From Ananas comosus (Eukaryota; Streptophyta; Magnoliopsida; Poales; Bromeliaceae), in assembly GCF_001540865.1 (NCBI RefSeq), contig NC_033628.1:2455449-2519448 (forward strand): 64,000 nt of DNA. Direction: 5' to 3'. This document shows, one piece after another, positions 33,273-51,230 of this stretch (the stretch's first letter is position 1; every line of letters begins with the position of its first letter). Position numbers and translations under genes: made by a program. The notes under the pieces were generated by a model. That model had not been told where the DNA came from and made no database searches. It was given only the letters and a program-made list of their open reading frames with translations.

Positions 33273-33822
33273 TAGGTCGTGGTTATTATACTATTATGAG
33301 TATTGGAGCCCTCGTACTCATAAGCTGTTTTCAATGATGGAGCTTCCGAATTGACGATCCACTCCGTTAAATATGATCTAGAGTATTTGAAACTTCTAGA
33401 AAATAAATTTCGTAAATTTTCAAAATCATAATAAAGTCCATCAAGTGGGCATAAAATGAACGGTCAAAATCGAACGATGTCCTAAAAAAGGATGATCGGA
33501 TCCTTCAATTCAAGATCGGAGTTATTGATCTTTATCTATGTAGTGAATAGAATTTTCTATCAAAAATTCAACAAATTCTGATTCTTTTATACCGTTAAAC
33601 TAGCAAGTATCCCATACCGGCCATTAAAAATTGTCAAATTTGTGATCTCTCGATCGTAAGGTAAATGATATCGAAAATTTATAAAATTTGATTTCTGAAA
33701 GTTTTAAATACTGTAAATAACGTTTAACGGTGTGGATCGTCGATTCGGAAGCTCTATCATCGAAAACAACTTATGAGTACGAGGGCGATCGTACTCATAA
33801 TAGGATAGTAGCCGGACCCCCT
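33273..33822. mobile_element. Family A foldback MITE, copy A4
   Basis: The left end ATACTATTATGAGTATTGG plus CCCTCGTACTCATAAGC mirrors the right end CTTATGAGTACGAGGG plus CGTACTCATAATAGG. The core has ACTCCGTTAAATATGATC and GTTTAACGGTGTGGATCG. It is flanked by CT and TA runs on both sides. Confidence 0.85.
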
Positions 33823-34675
33823 CCCTCTCTCTATATATATATATAATATATATAAATAAACATGTAGACCCACATCTCATTGGCTTATATATATATATAA
33901 TATATATAAATAAACATGTAGACCCACATCTCATTGGCTTAAAAGGTGGAGAATAAAGTTAGAAAAAGAGAAAGAGTACAAATGCAAATGAGGCTTACAC
34001 CTCATGGTCTCCATTATATTATTGTCAACTATATAGTCCCATGAGTATTTTTAGGGGATATGTACCTAGTGGAGTTGATGGAATCCAAAATGAAATAAAG
34101 AATTAGCAGACCCCTAAAGTTTTATTTTATTCATTGACATCTTCTTAACTTACTAACTTTTTTATTTGAATTATTGCACAAACTTAAGTTGAAGATTTTA
34201 TTAAATTTAATAGTACTCTATATATTATCTATTATCAGTTAATTATTCTGATTATACTTGCTAAAAGGTGATTAAGGCTATAAAATTAGATAAACCTTCA
34301 TACTCATGATTTTAACAAAAAAAAAAAATCTAAGTTAGTTGGCTAAAACCATTTAATTAATTCAACAAAAGAAAGAAAAAAAAAAAAAACTAAAGTCTTA
34401 ATTAAAGAGGAGATCAATATTAAAAATAATAATAATAAAGTTGAGGTGGTTATTTCAGAATGCAATGTAGTTGAGGGGTCTCCACACAATTTTTTTCACA
34501 ATCCCTCTTGTTATGTGTGGTGTTTAAAATGGTAGGATCTTTTAGCTAAACATGCATGTATACTTTATATAATGGAATCCATTGTAGGAGGTCATTGTTC
34601 AAAAACAGTGGAGTATATGGTTTTTGTGCCATCCACTAAAAATGATATGTACCTTTTTTTTTCCAATGATTTAAA
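33823..34675. other. Short direct repeat and AT-rich DNA
   Basis: A segment of about 57 bp (TATATATAATATATATAAAT followed by AAACATGTAGACCCACATC and TCATTGGCTTA) occurs twice in tandem at 33830-33943. The rest has no recognised feature. Confidence 0.6.
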
Positions 34676-35065
34676 AATAGGATCGGACCGGTGATTTGAT
34701 TCGGTTCAACTCTTTAAATCAAATAAGTCAAAAAAGTACTTTAAATAGTTTGAAGTGGCGCTTCAATCATCAAACTGGTAAAAATTTTAATCAAACTGAT
34801 TGAATTTTTTTAATCAAAACATTAAAATCCAATGGCTTAAAATCTACTTAGCTTATTTTATTTTCTGTTTGCAATATTAGTTTTATAAAAAGTGAAACTT
34901 GTAATTTAATCTAGGAATTCAATATTTTATAATTAAATAAAACAAAATTAATAATTAAATTTCTATGATGTCGTGCTGATATTTTCGGTTTAAACAGTGA
35001 TGAACCACAATTGGTTGAATAAGTGATTCTTAACCAAGTAATATTTTTGGGTCGTTGTTTGGCTC
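34676..35065. repeat. Interspersed repeat of about 390 bp, copy 1 (copy 2 at 37.08 kb)
   Basis: Shared with 37075-37475 are a GGT/TCCGATC-type start, AACTCTTTAAATC / AACCCTTTGAGCT, AAATAAGTCAAAAA, CTTATTTTATTTTCTGTTTG / TTGATTTTATTTTCTATTGG, and ATTTTATAATTAA then TGATGTC(G/A)TGCTGA near the end. Its class is unknown. Confidence 0.6.
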
Positions 35066-35391
35066 GGTTTTTAAATATTACTTTTTTTTTGAAAGAAGAA
35101 AAAGGATATGTTGCATCAACAAAGGAACAAGAGTATGTGTTGACCACCAAAAAAAAAGGTATGGATTAATTTTATTATTATACTAAGATCAAGCATATCC
35201 ATACACTATTGGTGTTAAAAGGTTCTCTTCTTGTGGTTTATTACTAGTATAAAGTAGTATGTGTTTTGCACTGAAATATCTATGCTAATTAATTGCATTT
35301 AACTAGAATGAATAAATTAACAAAAATCTCCCTTGGAAAATTGCCACTTGCACAATAGTCTCCTTAACAATTATCACATACGCTATATCTA

Positions 35392-35926
35392 GAGCTAGGC
35401 TGGTATACTATCGGTAGCACAGAGGCCTCCATGCTACCAAGTTGTTTTCAATAATGCGGCTTCCAAATTGACAATCGGCTTCGTTAGACTTGATCTACAC
35501 TATTAAAAGTATTTGAAAACTAAATTTCATAATTTTTCGGCATCATTGGACTAGTGATCAAAATATCTCAAACTTGACAATTTTAATGGCAGATGTGATG
35601 CGTTTGTGAATTTAACAGTGTAATCTGATGAAATTTTTATAAAATTTTTTTTTCACTATTTAGAGTAAGATCAGTGCCTCTGATCTTAAATTCAAGTCTT
35701 TTATCATCATTTTTTATGAGATTTTTATTTTCAGCTATTCATTTTTAGACTACTCGTTTGATAGGTAAATGATGCCGAAAAATTATGAAATTTAGTTTTC
35801 AAATAGTTTCAATAGTGTAGATCAAGTCTAATAGGGCCGATCGTCAATTTGGAAGCCGCATCATTGAAAACAACTTGGTAGCACGGAGGCCTCCGTGCTA
35901 CTGATAGCATGCCAGCCTAGCTCCTA
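35392..35926. mobile_element. Family A foldback MITE, copy A5
   Basis: The left end GGCTGGTATACTATCGGTAG plus GCCTCCATGCTACC mirrors the right end GGTAGCACGGAGGCC plus CTGATAGCATGCCAGCC. The core has GGCTTCGTTAGACTTGATC and GATCAAGTCTAATAGGGCC. Confidence 0.85.
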
Positions 35927-37074
35927 TATCTATGCATGACATTATTACTCATTCCAATCTAATCTGTCTCCTTTTCTGTTTCTATCAGAAAATATAAAAT
36001 ATTACTAAAATCATCTTTTATCTGTCTAAATACTTCTTTTACTCTAAGGACTAGGTAGACTCTACCATAAAAGAAAATTCTCATAAAATCAAAAGTTAGG
36101 TTTTTGCTATGCTATGATCATATTACGAAACTCCGAATATTTCAACAGCAATTTTCTACGATTTAATCTACCTTTTCTTACCCCATAATGAGTCGAATTT
36201 TGTATTTCATATTGTATATATTTGTTAATAACACTAGGTATATTGTTTTTACTTGTGCAATTATTTCATGTTGCTACTTAATTATTTCCAAATAATTGGT
36301 AAAAAATGTAGACCTCCATCATTTTTTATAAAAAAAAAAAAAAAAGAAATTGGAAGCCTCTCAGTTTTGAATTATTTTGCTTCGAATTATTTGATTCAAA
36401 TATGATTTGGAGATTCATAAAAATGAATGGCTATGTTAGCTATACCAGTTCAAAATATTCACAATTAATGAATTTCAACTAAAGAAATATTGAGAATAAT
36501 TAAAAATTTACTAGGTTTGTTAATAATCAAAAGGAAAATTGGAGATCATGAGTCTATTTCAAAATGACCTGTATGTGAGGGGGTCCATGTACACTTTTAT
36601 CTAAATAATTGTGAATTAATAAATCAATAACAGATGCATGATAATCACCATTAAATTGTGTTTTACAAATCAAATAATTAATATTTGGACACTTTTGATA
36701 AACTTAAACTACACCACTAATTTGTCACCTTTTGTAATTGTTTTTTTTTCTATGGCCTGCTTCAAGAATTTGCGCATGTTACCAACTCTTTTGTTAGGTA
36801 CAAATTTGTGGTTGATATTTTCATTGAAAAGAACAAATCTTTAGTAGGTATTAACTGAAGTTGCTGTCATTAAAGATTGTTGCAATCTAGTGATGGTCAT
36901 ATACAAAAGTGAGTTTTTTTTTTTCTTTTTTTTAAAAAAAAAAAAGGTTGAGGAGGTAGAAGGGGGAGATTAATTAGTTTGTGATGGCAAAAATTGCTGT
37001 GATCAAATTTATCAAATCCCAAATTCTTTCAAAAAAAAACCCTCTAAATAGCAATGATTTATAAATCGGACTGA
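35927..37074. other. AT-rich intergenic DNA
   Basis: No convincing gene, RNA gene or bounded repeat. Poly-A and poly-T tracts lie near 36330 and 36918-36946. Confidence 0.5.
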
Positions 37075-37475
37075 ATCAATCGGTCCGATCGTAACCCAGT
37101 CTATAAAACATATCAGTTTAACCCTTTGAGCTGGATAAGTCAAAAAACTGCTTTGAGCCGTCTGACTCAGTGGTTCAACCATTGAACCGGTAAACCAAGC
37201 TGTTTTTTATCAAACAGGCGAAATTTTTTTTATCCAATCATATGAAAATGCAACGGTTTAAAATCAACTCGGTTGATTTTATTTTCTATTGGCACGAATT
37301 ATTCTTATAAAATGTGAAATGTAAAAATTTATATCTACTTAATTTGGTCTAAAAATTAGCATTTTATAATTAAGTACAGTACTAGAATAATAATATTATA
37401 AGTAAGCATTTATGATGTCATGCTGACGTCACTATTTGAGTCAGTGGTTGACCCACTAATTGAATAAAGAGTTGT
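37075..37475. repeat. Interspersed repeat, copy 2 (copy 1 at 34.68 kb)
   Basis: It aligns by eye with 34676-35065 along most of its length, including GGTTCAACCATTGAACCGG (a short palindrome) and the final TGATGTCATGCTGACGTCA. Confidence 0.6.
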
Positions 37476-37686
37476 GAGAATTAAGGTTAAGGTTAATATT
37501 TACATCCAACAATTAAACAAATTAAAGGGCCAATGAATTGTTTAGTACATGCAAGGAACATTAATTATTAACATACACAGTTCTTAATAACAAAGACAAA
37601 TAAAGAGTTGTGAGATGCAGAAAGAGAGAGAAGGGGGGGGGTGAGAATATTGAAGGGGAGCAAAGCAGCACTGCACTGCACTGCAA

Positions 37687-39057
37687 CTAAGCAAGAAGCC
37701 AGAAGTTCTTGTGGGTCTTGGTGTTGAGCAGATAGCCTGCATTTTGGCCCTTCTTTTGAACTCCAACACACAGGCACTTGCTGTGCTCTATCAGGAATTC
37801 TGCAGTGTCTGTCCCTTTGCTTGACATGCTTCCACTCAGTCTGCACCTGTGTATATATGGATACAAGGATCCAAAAAAAAAAGAACCAAAAAAAAAAGAG
37901 AAAATATATAGCAGAGAAAAAAAAATTAATAAAATAGAGATCAACATACAACATGTACAGTTAAGGGTAAAAGATGTACAAGAGAAATAAAAATATGCAT
38001 GCATGTAGTAGGTACGTGCGAAATTACAGGGGTAGCATTTGAAGTTTACTCTAAATACAATAATCACAAAACACTTTAACTTTTAAGATGGGTAAAACAT
38101 TTTTTTATTTAATAATAAATAAAAATATGCATGCATGCAGATAGTGAGGAAGCTGAAAAATACAGCAAAAAAATTTTGTTTAAAAATTATAATAGGATGT
38201 ATAAATTTTAGCGGCCAAATATGATTGGTTGAAGACACCACATCATCAATATGATTATGATAGGAATAAAAATCTTATGCGGACATCTTTTCTGAATATC
38301 GAAATATGATGGACTATGGATTGAACTATTTAGTCGTGAGTGTGACATCGTCGGCATTAATCATTAATTCTAAAAATTTGAGTTGATAGATATATGCAAC
38401 CAATTCAGTTAAAGTGTACAGACATGTATAGTATTCACGAATCTCGATTGTGATTCGGCCTAATCAGAATCATGCCACTTTGATTATGACGGGCACAACA
38501 ACCCTGCTTCACGTCATTTCGAACCCATAAAAAGGTTTGTTGGGAGAGTACGTGTGTAGTAGGAACGTGCGTACATACCCGAGGAAGGAGGAGGAGGCAG
38601 CGGAGCGGCGGCGTTGGCCGATGACGAGGAGGTCGACGCGGAGGGCGTTGGCGTGGGCGAGGATGGTGCGGGCCTTGTCGAGCCTGCAGCCCTCCTCCGT
38701 CGACCCCGACCCGGCGAGCACGCGCTGCACCCAGACGCGCACCCGCGGCAGCCTGCCGGCGCACGTCGCCCTCATCGCCTCCAGGAACTCGCAGCTCTGC
38801 CGCTCCCCGCCGTCCGCCCCGCCCGGCGAGTGGGGGGCGCGGCGGAGGAAGGAGGAGAAGGAGGAGGAGGTGGTGAAGGCGGAGGCGGAGGTGTGAGGAA
38901 TCAGGGGAGGGGGGTCGACGTGGAGGAGGAGGAGCTCGTCGTGGTCGAGGACGGCGTGGGAGAGCGCCCACTCCAGCGCGCCCGCAGACTCCCTCCCCGG
39001 GTCCGCCACCACCATCACCCGCCGCTTCGCCGCCGCGCCGCCGCCGCTCATCACCAC
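37687..39057 (-). CDS. Universal stress protein (UspA) family protein
   Basis: Two minus-strand exons, 39057-38579 and 37846-37687, 212 aa, phase-2 junction. The N-terminus has KRRVMVVADPGRES and ALEWALSH, then DELLLLHVDPP, typical of the first strand and helix of the UspA fold. Later DKARTILAHANALRVDLLVIG matches the family's central strand. The C-terminal exon ends EFLIEHSKCLCVGV, KKGQNAGYLL and NTKTHKNFWLLA, diagnostic of one plant subgroup annotated as adenine nucleotide alpha-hydrolase-like/USP (At3g03290/At5g17390 type). The family's Gly-rich ATP-binding loop (GxxGxxxxxxxxxGS/T) is not obvious, so ATP binding is doubtful. The first exon is very GC-rich (Gly/Ala/Arg codons), in contrast with the AT-rich flanks. 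An upstream in-phase Met was not used because the homologous region begins just after residue 10. Confidence 0.88.
38068..38434. other. Intron of the USP gene
   Basis: AT-rich sequence within the single 732-bp intron. At 38017-38055 it includes a fragment (AAATTACAGGGGTAGCATTTG) resembling the right end of the MITE family at 15.3 and 51.2 kb. Confidence 0.5.
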
Positions 39058-39320
39058 CGCCGCCGCCGTCGTCGTCGTCTTCTCCGTCGACGTCGATCGC
39101 CGCCTCCGCCGCAGCTACCTGCGCTTGCATGCAGAGGAGGCGCGCGCGCGCGCGCGGGGGCGAAACGACGGGGTGGGGAGGAGTTTTGGTTGGTTGGTTC
39201 GGTTCGTTCCGTTTCGGTGTTTGCCGGATTAGGAAGAGGGGCCCGCGGACGGGTGGTGGTAATTGGCCGGTTTGTTGGGACCCGCTTGGTCGCTGACGTG
39301 GTCAACGCCCGTATCTGATA
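39058..39320 (-). promoter_or_regulatory. GC-rich 5' region of the USP gene
   Basis: The plus strand carries (GCC)n/(GTC)n trinucleotides (39058-39080), a GCGCGCGCGCGCGCGC alternating run (about 39139-39157) and repeated GGTTCG/CGGTT phrases. It looks like a CpG-rich monocot promoter and 5' leader. No TATA box is evident. Confidence 0.5.
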
Positions 39321-39564
39321 GGTTGAGCTAAGCTACTGGAGATTTTCTAAGACAATGTCACAATAGGAGGTTCAAAACGTCGTTTTCTACTGACTTGTGA
39401 AGAGGTTCAAAAACGTCGTTCAAAATGAAGCTTAAGGGCATTACAGAGGTGCAATGCATGCAGCTCCCGTTCAGAAAAATATCTTTTTTCTTGGTACCCC
39501 AGATATGACTTAATGATACTTTCTGTGATATCTAGGATACACCTTGTGATGCCCCTCTATTTAT

Positions 39565-40030
39565 AGGCTGATTCTCCTATGCTTCTGAAAATATGAAACA
39601 TTTCGTATTTTTAAATTATTTTTTATGTTAGGACTTTTGAATCAACAATCGGCTCCGTTAGAGCTCAAAATCAACTGCTGAAAATAAAAATCTTATAAAA
39701 TATGATGATATGACATTCAAATTTTAGATCAAAAATATTAATATTATTTTATATAATATAAAAAAAAATTATCAAAATTTTATATATTTGAATATTTCTA
39801 CACCGTTAAACTTACAAACGGCTTACCACAATTATTAAAATTATTAATTTTGAGACCCTTCAATCATTAGGCAAATAATATCGAAAAATCATGAAATTTA
39901 TTTTTTAGTTACTTCAAATACTTTAAATCAAGTCTAACGGAGCCGATCGACGATTCGAAAATCCCAACACCGAAAACGATTTGGAAGCACGAAATATTTA
40001 GTACTTTCATAAACATACCAGCCTCACTCC
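39565..40030. mobile_element. Family A foldback MITE, copy A6
   Basis: The left end CTATGCTTCTGAAAATATG pairs loosely with the right end AGTACTTTCATAAACATACC. The core has AATCGGCTCCGTTAGAGC and AGTCTAACGGAGCCGATCG. The left arm is shorter than in other copies because sequence between the cores is missing; the whole element is about 90 bp shorter than A7. Confidence 0.75.
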
Positions 40031-40944
40031 TGTTAGATGTGTTGTTGCATACTTGCTATGTAAACTTATCTGCAGTTTGATGTATTCAGCATTACAACAT
40101 ATTTTATAGCTTTTCTAGAGACCGAGCGGATCAATAGATGTACTCTTTAGCAAGCATTCGAAAGAACAGCTTTGCTATTTCGAGAAATAACAGCAAGCAA
40201 ATAAAATTACTGGAGCTTTTACTGCCGCAAAGAGCTATAATAAGCTTCAGGCTTAGAACTAGGTCGAAGCTTCCGCATCTACTGCATCACAAGAGCGGAT
40301 TACAGTGCTATTTGCACTTCTTGGAGAAGTGTCTCCAAACAATGCTTCAGCTGAAGCACCTCAGAACTTAAAAATCACAATCGAAACTCAGCACCTGCCA
40401 ATCGACCACTTCAGCCTGTTTTAGCTCCACTTTTGCAGCCCAAAAATGCACAAAAATACGGCGCCATCACCTGCTATACAGCGAAGCACCCATTTGTTGC
40501 TTCGCTTTCAGTACGATATCCGCTTCGGTAGCGAAAAATCGACATACTTAGCAATGTGTTGCTGAAGCCACTTTCTTTAGAAGCTGAAAAGCCAAAGAAA
40601 GTAGAGTTCAGAAGCAGCCATTCATATAAGCAGATAAAAAGAAATCCGATATCTTGATTTCAAGCCATAAAATTCGAGATTAGAAAATCACAGCAATACT
40701 AATAAGAATTGCCAGCCAAAAGAAGATTCATATACTTGCACAACAGTTTTATTTCTCAGCATTGGAAAATTTATGTAGTTTGAGGATCAATGTTTTATGC
40801 AGCATAAAAGAAAAAAAAAATGTCCCGACAAACCTCTCTCCAGTGAGATTGCACTGGGTGAAGAATCGATCTCACCCTCAAAAACCCTAATCTACAAGTT
40901 TTCAATTGAGTAAAATTTCGTAAAAGAAAATTTTCTTTTCTAAA
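40031..40944. other. Intergenic and 3' flank of CPN60
   Basis: A 600-bp stretch of moderate GC (40100-40700) has repeated GAAGCA/TGCTTC words (for example AGCTGAAGCACCTCAG and TGCTGAAGCCACTTTC). I cannot assign it to a gene or transposon. The CPN60 3'UTR should occupy the last 100-200 bases. Confidence 0.45.
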
Positions 40945-47411
<6,467 letters not shown>

Positions 47412-47660
47412 CGTAGGGAGAGAGAGACGAAGCTGAGCTCAAGAGGAGCAGGGACGAAGAAGGATTGGAGAGAGAGAGAGAGAGAGAGAGAGTGGGGAAG
47501 CTTCTAGCGAGAAAAGGGAGAGAGAGAGGCGCTAACTTGAGGGAGGGGAAAGAGGGATTTTAGAGAGGAGGGGAGCAGTTTCTAGAAGAGTCTACTAGGG
47601 TTTAGGGTTTATGTGAACGGTGTGAGACCACATAATAGTTATATATTGCTTATGCTTAGC
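47412..47660 (-). promoter_or_regulatory. CPN60 promoter and leader with heat-shock-element-like site
   Basis: At 47580-47592 the sequence TTCTAGAAGAGTC fits nTTCnnGAAnnTTC with one mismatch in the last block, about 170 bp upstream of the start codon. That is a reasonable place for heat-shock factor binding at an HSP60 gene. Just beyond it, CTAGGGTTTAGGGTTTATG (47597-47615) is two telo-box motifs on the minus strand. A (GA)n run lies at 47469-47492 in the leader. Confidence 0.55.
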
Positions 47661-47662
47661 AG

Positions 47663-47663
<1 letters not shown>

Positions 47664-47715
<52 letters not shown>

Positions 47716-47759
47716 CGGTGGACCGGTCCGTGGNAAAAAAAAAAAAAAAAAAAAAAAAA
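47664..47759. repeat. (GA)n microsatellite, N, and poly-A run
   Basis: About 49 bp of GA repeats, a short CCGGTGGACCGGTCCG palindromic patch, one N at 47734, then 25 A residues. The N next to a homopolymer suggests an unresolved length. Confidence 0.85.
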
Positions 47760-47789
47760 GAATAAAAAAATATAAGGGTTAGATAAATA

Positions 47790-48352
47790 TGAGTGCGTAT
47801 GCTTCTGAAAGCACGGAGCGCTTCATACTTCTGGAAGCACGGAGTGCTCCGTACTTCCAAGTTATTTTCGATGTTCGGACTTCCGAATCGAATATCGGCT
47901 CCGTTAGACTTGATCTAGAGTATTTGAATTATCTAGAAAATAAATTTTGCGATTTTTCGATATCATTTGCTAGTGATCGAAGTGGCTCAAAATCAACGGC
48001 TGAAATAAAAATTTTACAAAATATAATGATATGACATTAAAATTTTAGATCAAAGTTATTGATCTTGTTTTATATGGTATGAAGAATTTTCTATCAAAAT
48101 TTCATGTGATTTGGATATTTCTACACCGTTAAACTTACAAACGGCTCACCATGGCCGTTAAAATTATTGATTTTGAGCCACTTCGATCACTAGGCAAATG
48201 ATATCGAAAAATCACAAAATTTATCTTCTAGGTACTTCAAATACTCTAGATCAACTCTAACGGAGCCGATCGTCAATTCGAAAGTCCGAACATCGAAAAC
48301 AACTTGGAAGCACGAAGGGCTCCGTGCTTCCAAAAGCATACCAGCCCACTCG
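47790..48352. mobile_element. Family A foldback MITE, copy A7
   Basis: The clearest copy. Left GCACGGAGTGCTCCGTACTTCC mirrors right GGAAGCACGAAGGGCTCCG. Inward, TTCGATGTTCGGACTTCCG faces CGAAAGTCCGAACATCGAA, and CGGCTCCGTTAGACTTGATC faces GATCAACTCTAACGGAGCCG. The arms run about 200 bp with a unique loop of about 150 bp between them. The left end carries an extra duplicated terminal unit (GCTTCTGAAAGCACGGAGCG twice, diverged). Confidence 0.9.
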
Positions 48353-49025
48353 ATAAATATATAAAACTCATTTCAACTATAAATTATTCTCATTTGATTA
48401 TTTATTTTTTTAAAATTTTAATTTTATTATTCAAAATTTTAATTTATTTGATTTGAGTTGGTCGATGGCACTTTAATCTTTAAATTTAAGTTAATTACTT
48501 ATTTTAATGAATTTATAGTTGTGAGAATTGTATGAAACATACTAAATAAATTTATAAGGATAAATAATGCATTCAAATTTTGAAAATAAAGTGTCATTGA
48601 CTTAGTCAAATCAAATAAATTGAAATGTTCGACAGTAAAATAAAAATTTTAAAATATTGGACAGTTAAATCAAAATGGTCTAAAGTTCAGGTAAGTTCAA
48701 TAAATTTTTACCAATTAAGAATTCGGAATTTAAGATAGACTGGACCAGCTAACCAATTCGGTTCCGACAACTTTCCAACAAAAGATTTTTTGTTATTTTT
48801 CACTCTATAACATTTGTTTCCCCTATATAGTGTTTGTTTTTTATTTTTTAAAAAATAAAATTTTTGTATATTCAAAGATATAGGAGTGGACAATAGATTG
48901 CTTACAAAATTTGGATTCAATTGGTTTGGATTGGGAGTCACAACAGCAGGATGCTGAATGTAGGGATTTAGAATTCGAATAGACCGGACAAGTTAATCGG
49001 TTCGATTCAGACAACTTTCTAATAA
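48353..49025. repeat. AT-rich DNA with interspersed repeat, copy 2
   Basis: 48468-48715 matches the repeat at 24580-24860. Between 48716 and 49020 there are two related blocks (GAATTCGGAATTTAAGATAG and TTAGAATTCGAATAGACCGG, each followed by a TTCGG/TTCGATTC-CAGACAACTTTC phrase), indicating a local duplication. Confidence 0.5.
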
Positions 49026-50038
49026 GGGCCCGTTTGGTCCACTATTTGCAATGTTTTGATATTTCATCATATTTTCTATTTAAAATATTAAATTATTATC
49101 ATTCAACTGAAGGGTAATTGTAAGAATTATTAATAAAATAGTGAAATCATTATAGATTCTTAAGGGTGGAAATACTAGATTATAATGAGATAGGGAGTAT
49201 TGTGATTTTCATACTTGATGAGATTCTATAACATTTACTAGCCAACTCTTTTTTCCATCATTTCTAAGTATAAAATAAGTATATTAGTAGTGATCTAATT
49301 GTAACATAAACTGTATGCGCTGATTGATGATGAAATAATGAAGTTGCAAAAATAAATGCTACGATTTTAAATTTAAAAGAGGCAAAATAAACATTTTTAA
49401 AACATTAGAGAGTAAAGTGCAAAAGTATATATTTGTGAAATTTGTTTCTACATTTTAGCTTTTCTTTCTTAAAAAGTTATTAGACAATCTACTTTTAGAC
49501 AAAAAAGCAAAGCACCGGAAATGAAAATAAAAAATGATATATTCGGCCGATTTTTTTTAAGAAAAAATAAGAAACGATCTAAAAATAGATAGAAAAACTA
49601 ATTTAAAATTAATTGATAAAAACTTTTACTAAATATATTCTGGAGGCTCATTTTGCTTTTTCTCTTATTATTTACCCAATATTTTTTAATTAAGTTGTTT
49701 GCTTATATTTAAAACAGTATATTTCTTTGGAATAATATCGTGATTGATGAAAAAATAATAATTTAATAACATACTTAAAAAATACTATAGAGTAGTTGGA
49801 AATCAAAATGGATATCTAAAATTTTAAAGAGGATTTTAGTTAAGAGAGAGTAAAGCGATGAAGATTTAGTTTGATATTGAGATCTATCTAACGATTAGAT
49901 AAAATGGAGTTAGGGTAAAAGTATACCGACTAATCGCGATATGTGGAATGTAATATTACATACGGAAATAAACATGGTATTTTTTTCATCGCACTTGACC
50001 GCACGTAATGCAATCTTTCCACAATCCCAAACGAAGCC
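49026..50038. mobile_element. PIF/Harbinger-like MITE, 1.0 kb
   Basis: The ends GGGCCCGTTTGGTCC and ATCCCAAACGAAGCC are inverted, with TAA on both sides (49023-49025 and 50039-50041). There is no open reading frame of note, so it is non-autonomous or badly decayed. Confidence 0.7.
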
Positions 50039-51230
50039 TAAGGGAAAGGGAAGAAAAGTGTATGCGAGAGAAGATTTTGAATGGTTTTATTCGCAATGGG
50101 CCAATTCATGATTCAAAGCCAAATTGGACCTTAAATGAATTGGGTCAATTCCATTTTCAGAGTATAATGAAAATCGAAATTTGATTCCTGTAAAACAAAT
50201 AATAATTATCGAATTAATGAATCACATTTTGATTCCATAATCTAAATAGGTAAACCAAATAAGCTCTTAAAATATAGTATATAGATTGAGAAATAAGGCT
50301 TTTTTGTATAAAAAATCTGTTGGTTTTTGTAGAATTGGGCCACTTTTTTGGATTTTGTAATTTTTGTATGAAGTTTTAAAAATCTGACCAAAATGTCTCA
50401 GCGCTTAAAATAAATTAATCTGACCAAAATAGTTGTCCTCGGCCTTCTCTTTCTTCCTTTTCTTCTACTACTATTTTTCCTTTTTTTTCTATTTTTTTCA
50501 TTAAATAAAATCTTATTCTTTTTTTATTCTTTGTTGCTAAAAAAAAATAAGTTGTTGTATAATTAGAAAATATATTATATTATTTGATAAAATTAATATA
50601 TTATTAAATAGTGGAAAACACCGTCATATAGTGCAACATAATTTTAAATGGTGTACTTTTTTAATTTTTTAATAGAATTTTTAAATAAGTGTGCTTGACA
50701 CGTTTAGCCTTGAGGTTGTGGATGAATAAGTCATCGACAAGAAGATAAAGATCTTTATTAGTTGAGAATTCATACTCCATCTAGAATTATTAGAAGATTG
50801 TGTCGCTTGTGCTATAAAAATATTACGAAAATCAATTATATTTATTTTCATATGTAATAGCATATTTAGCATATTGATATCTTTTCTGTAATTTGATAAA
50901 AAAGCAAAAAAAACATATTTTTGCCTAATTTTTTATTATTCAACCATATTTAGAATGATTTACCATTTAAACTTCAGTTGTGCACTGATAATTTAAATAT
51001 TTTATTAAAGAATAATTTTATACAACTTTTTGTAACAAGATGTCTCTCTAAATTTAATCCTACAAAATTTAAGTTATCCCAATTATCCATCCAAAAATTA
51101 TGTTGTTTACAAAATTATCCCTATATTTAGCATCTATTCGAAAATAAAGATTAATCATAGATTAAATATTTAATGATAATTAGTTTAGAGAAAAAATAAT
51201 CTTTTTTATCCTTATAATTGTAGCCAGGGT
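50039..51230. other. AT-rich intergenic DNA
   Basis: No gene seen. Poly-T and TTCTTTT-rich tracts at 50450-50530 and AT-rich sequence elsewhere. Confidence 0.5.

Noticed and set aside
38614..39318. 234-codon plus-strand frame opposite the USP exon
   Set aside because: His/Arg/Glu low-complexity shadow of the GC-rich USP exon; it has no recognisable domain.
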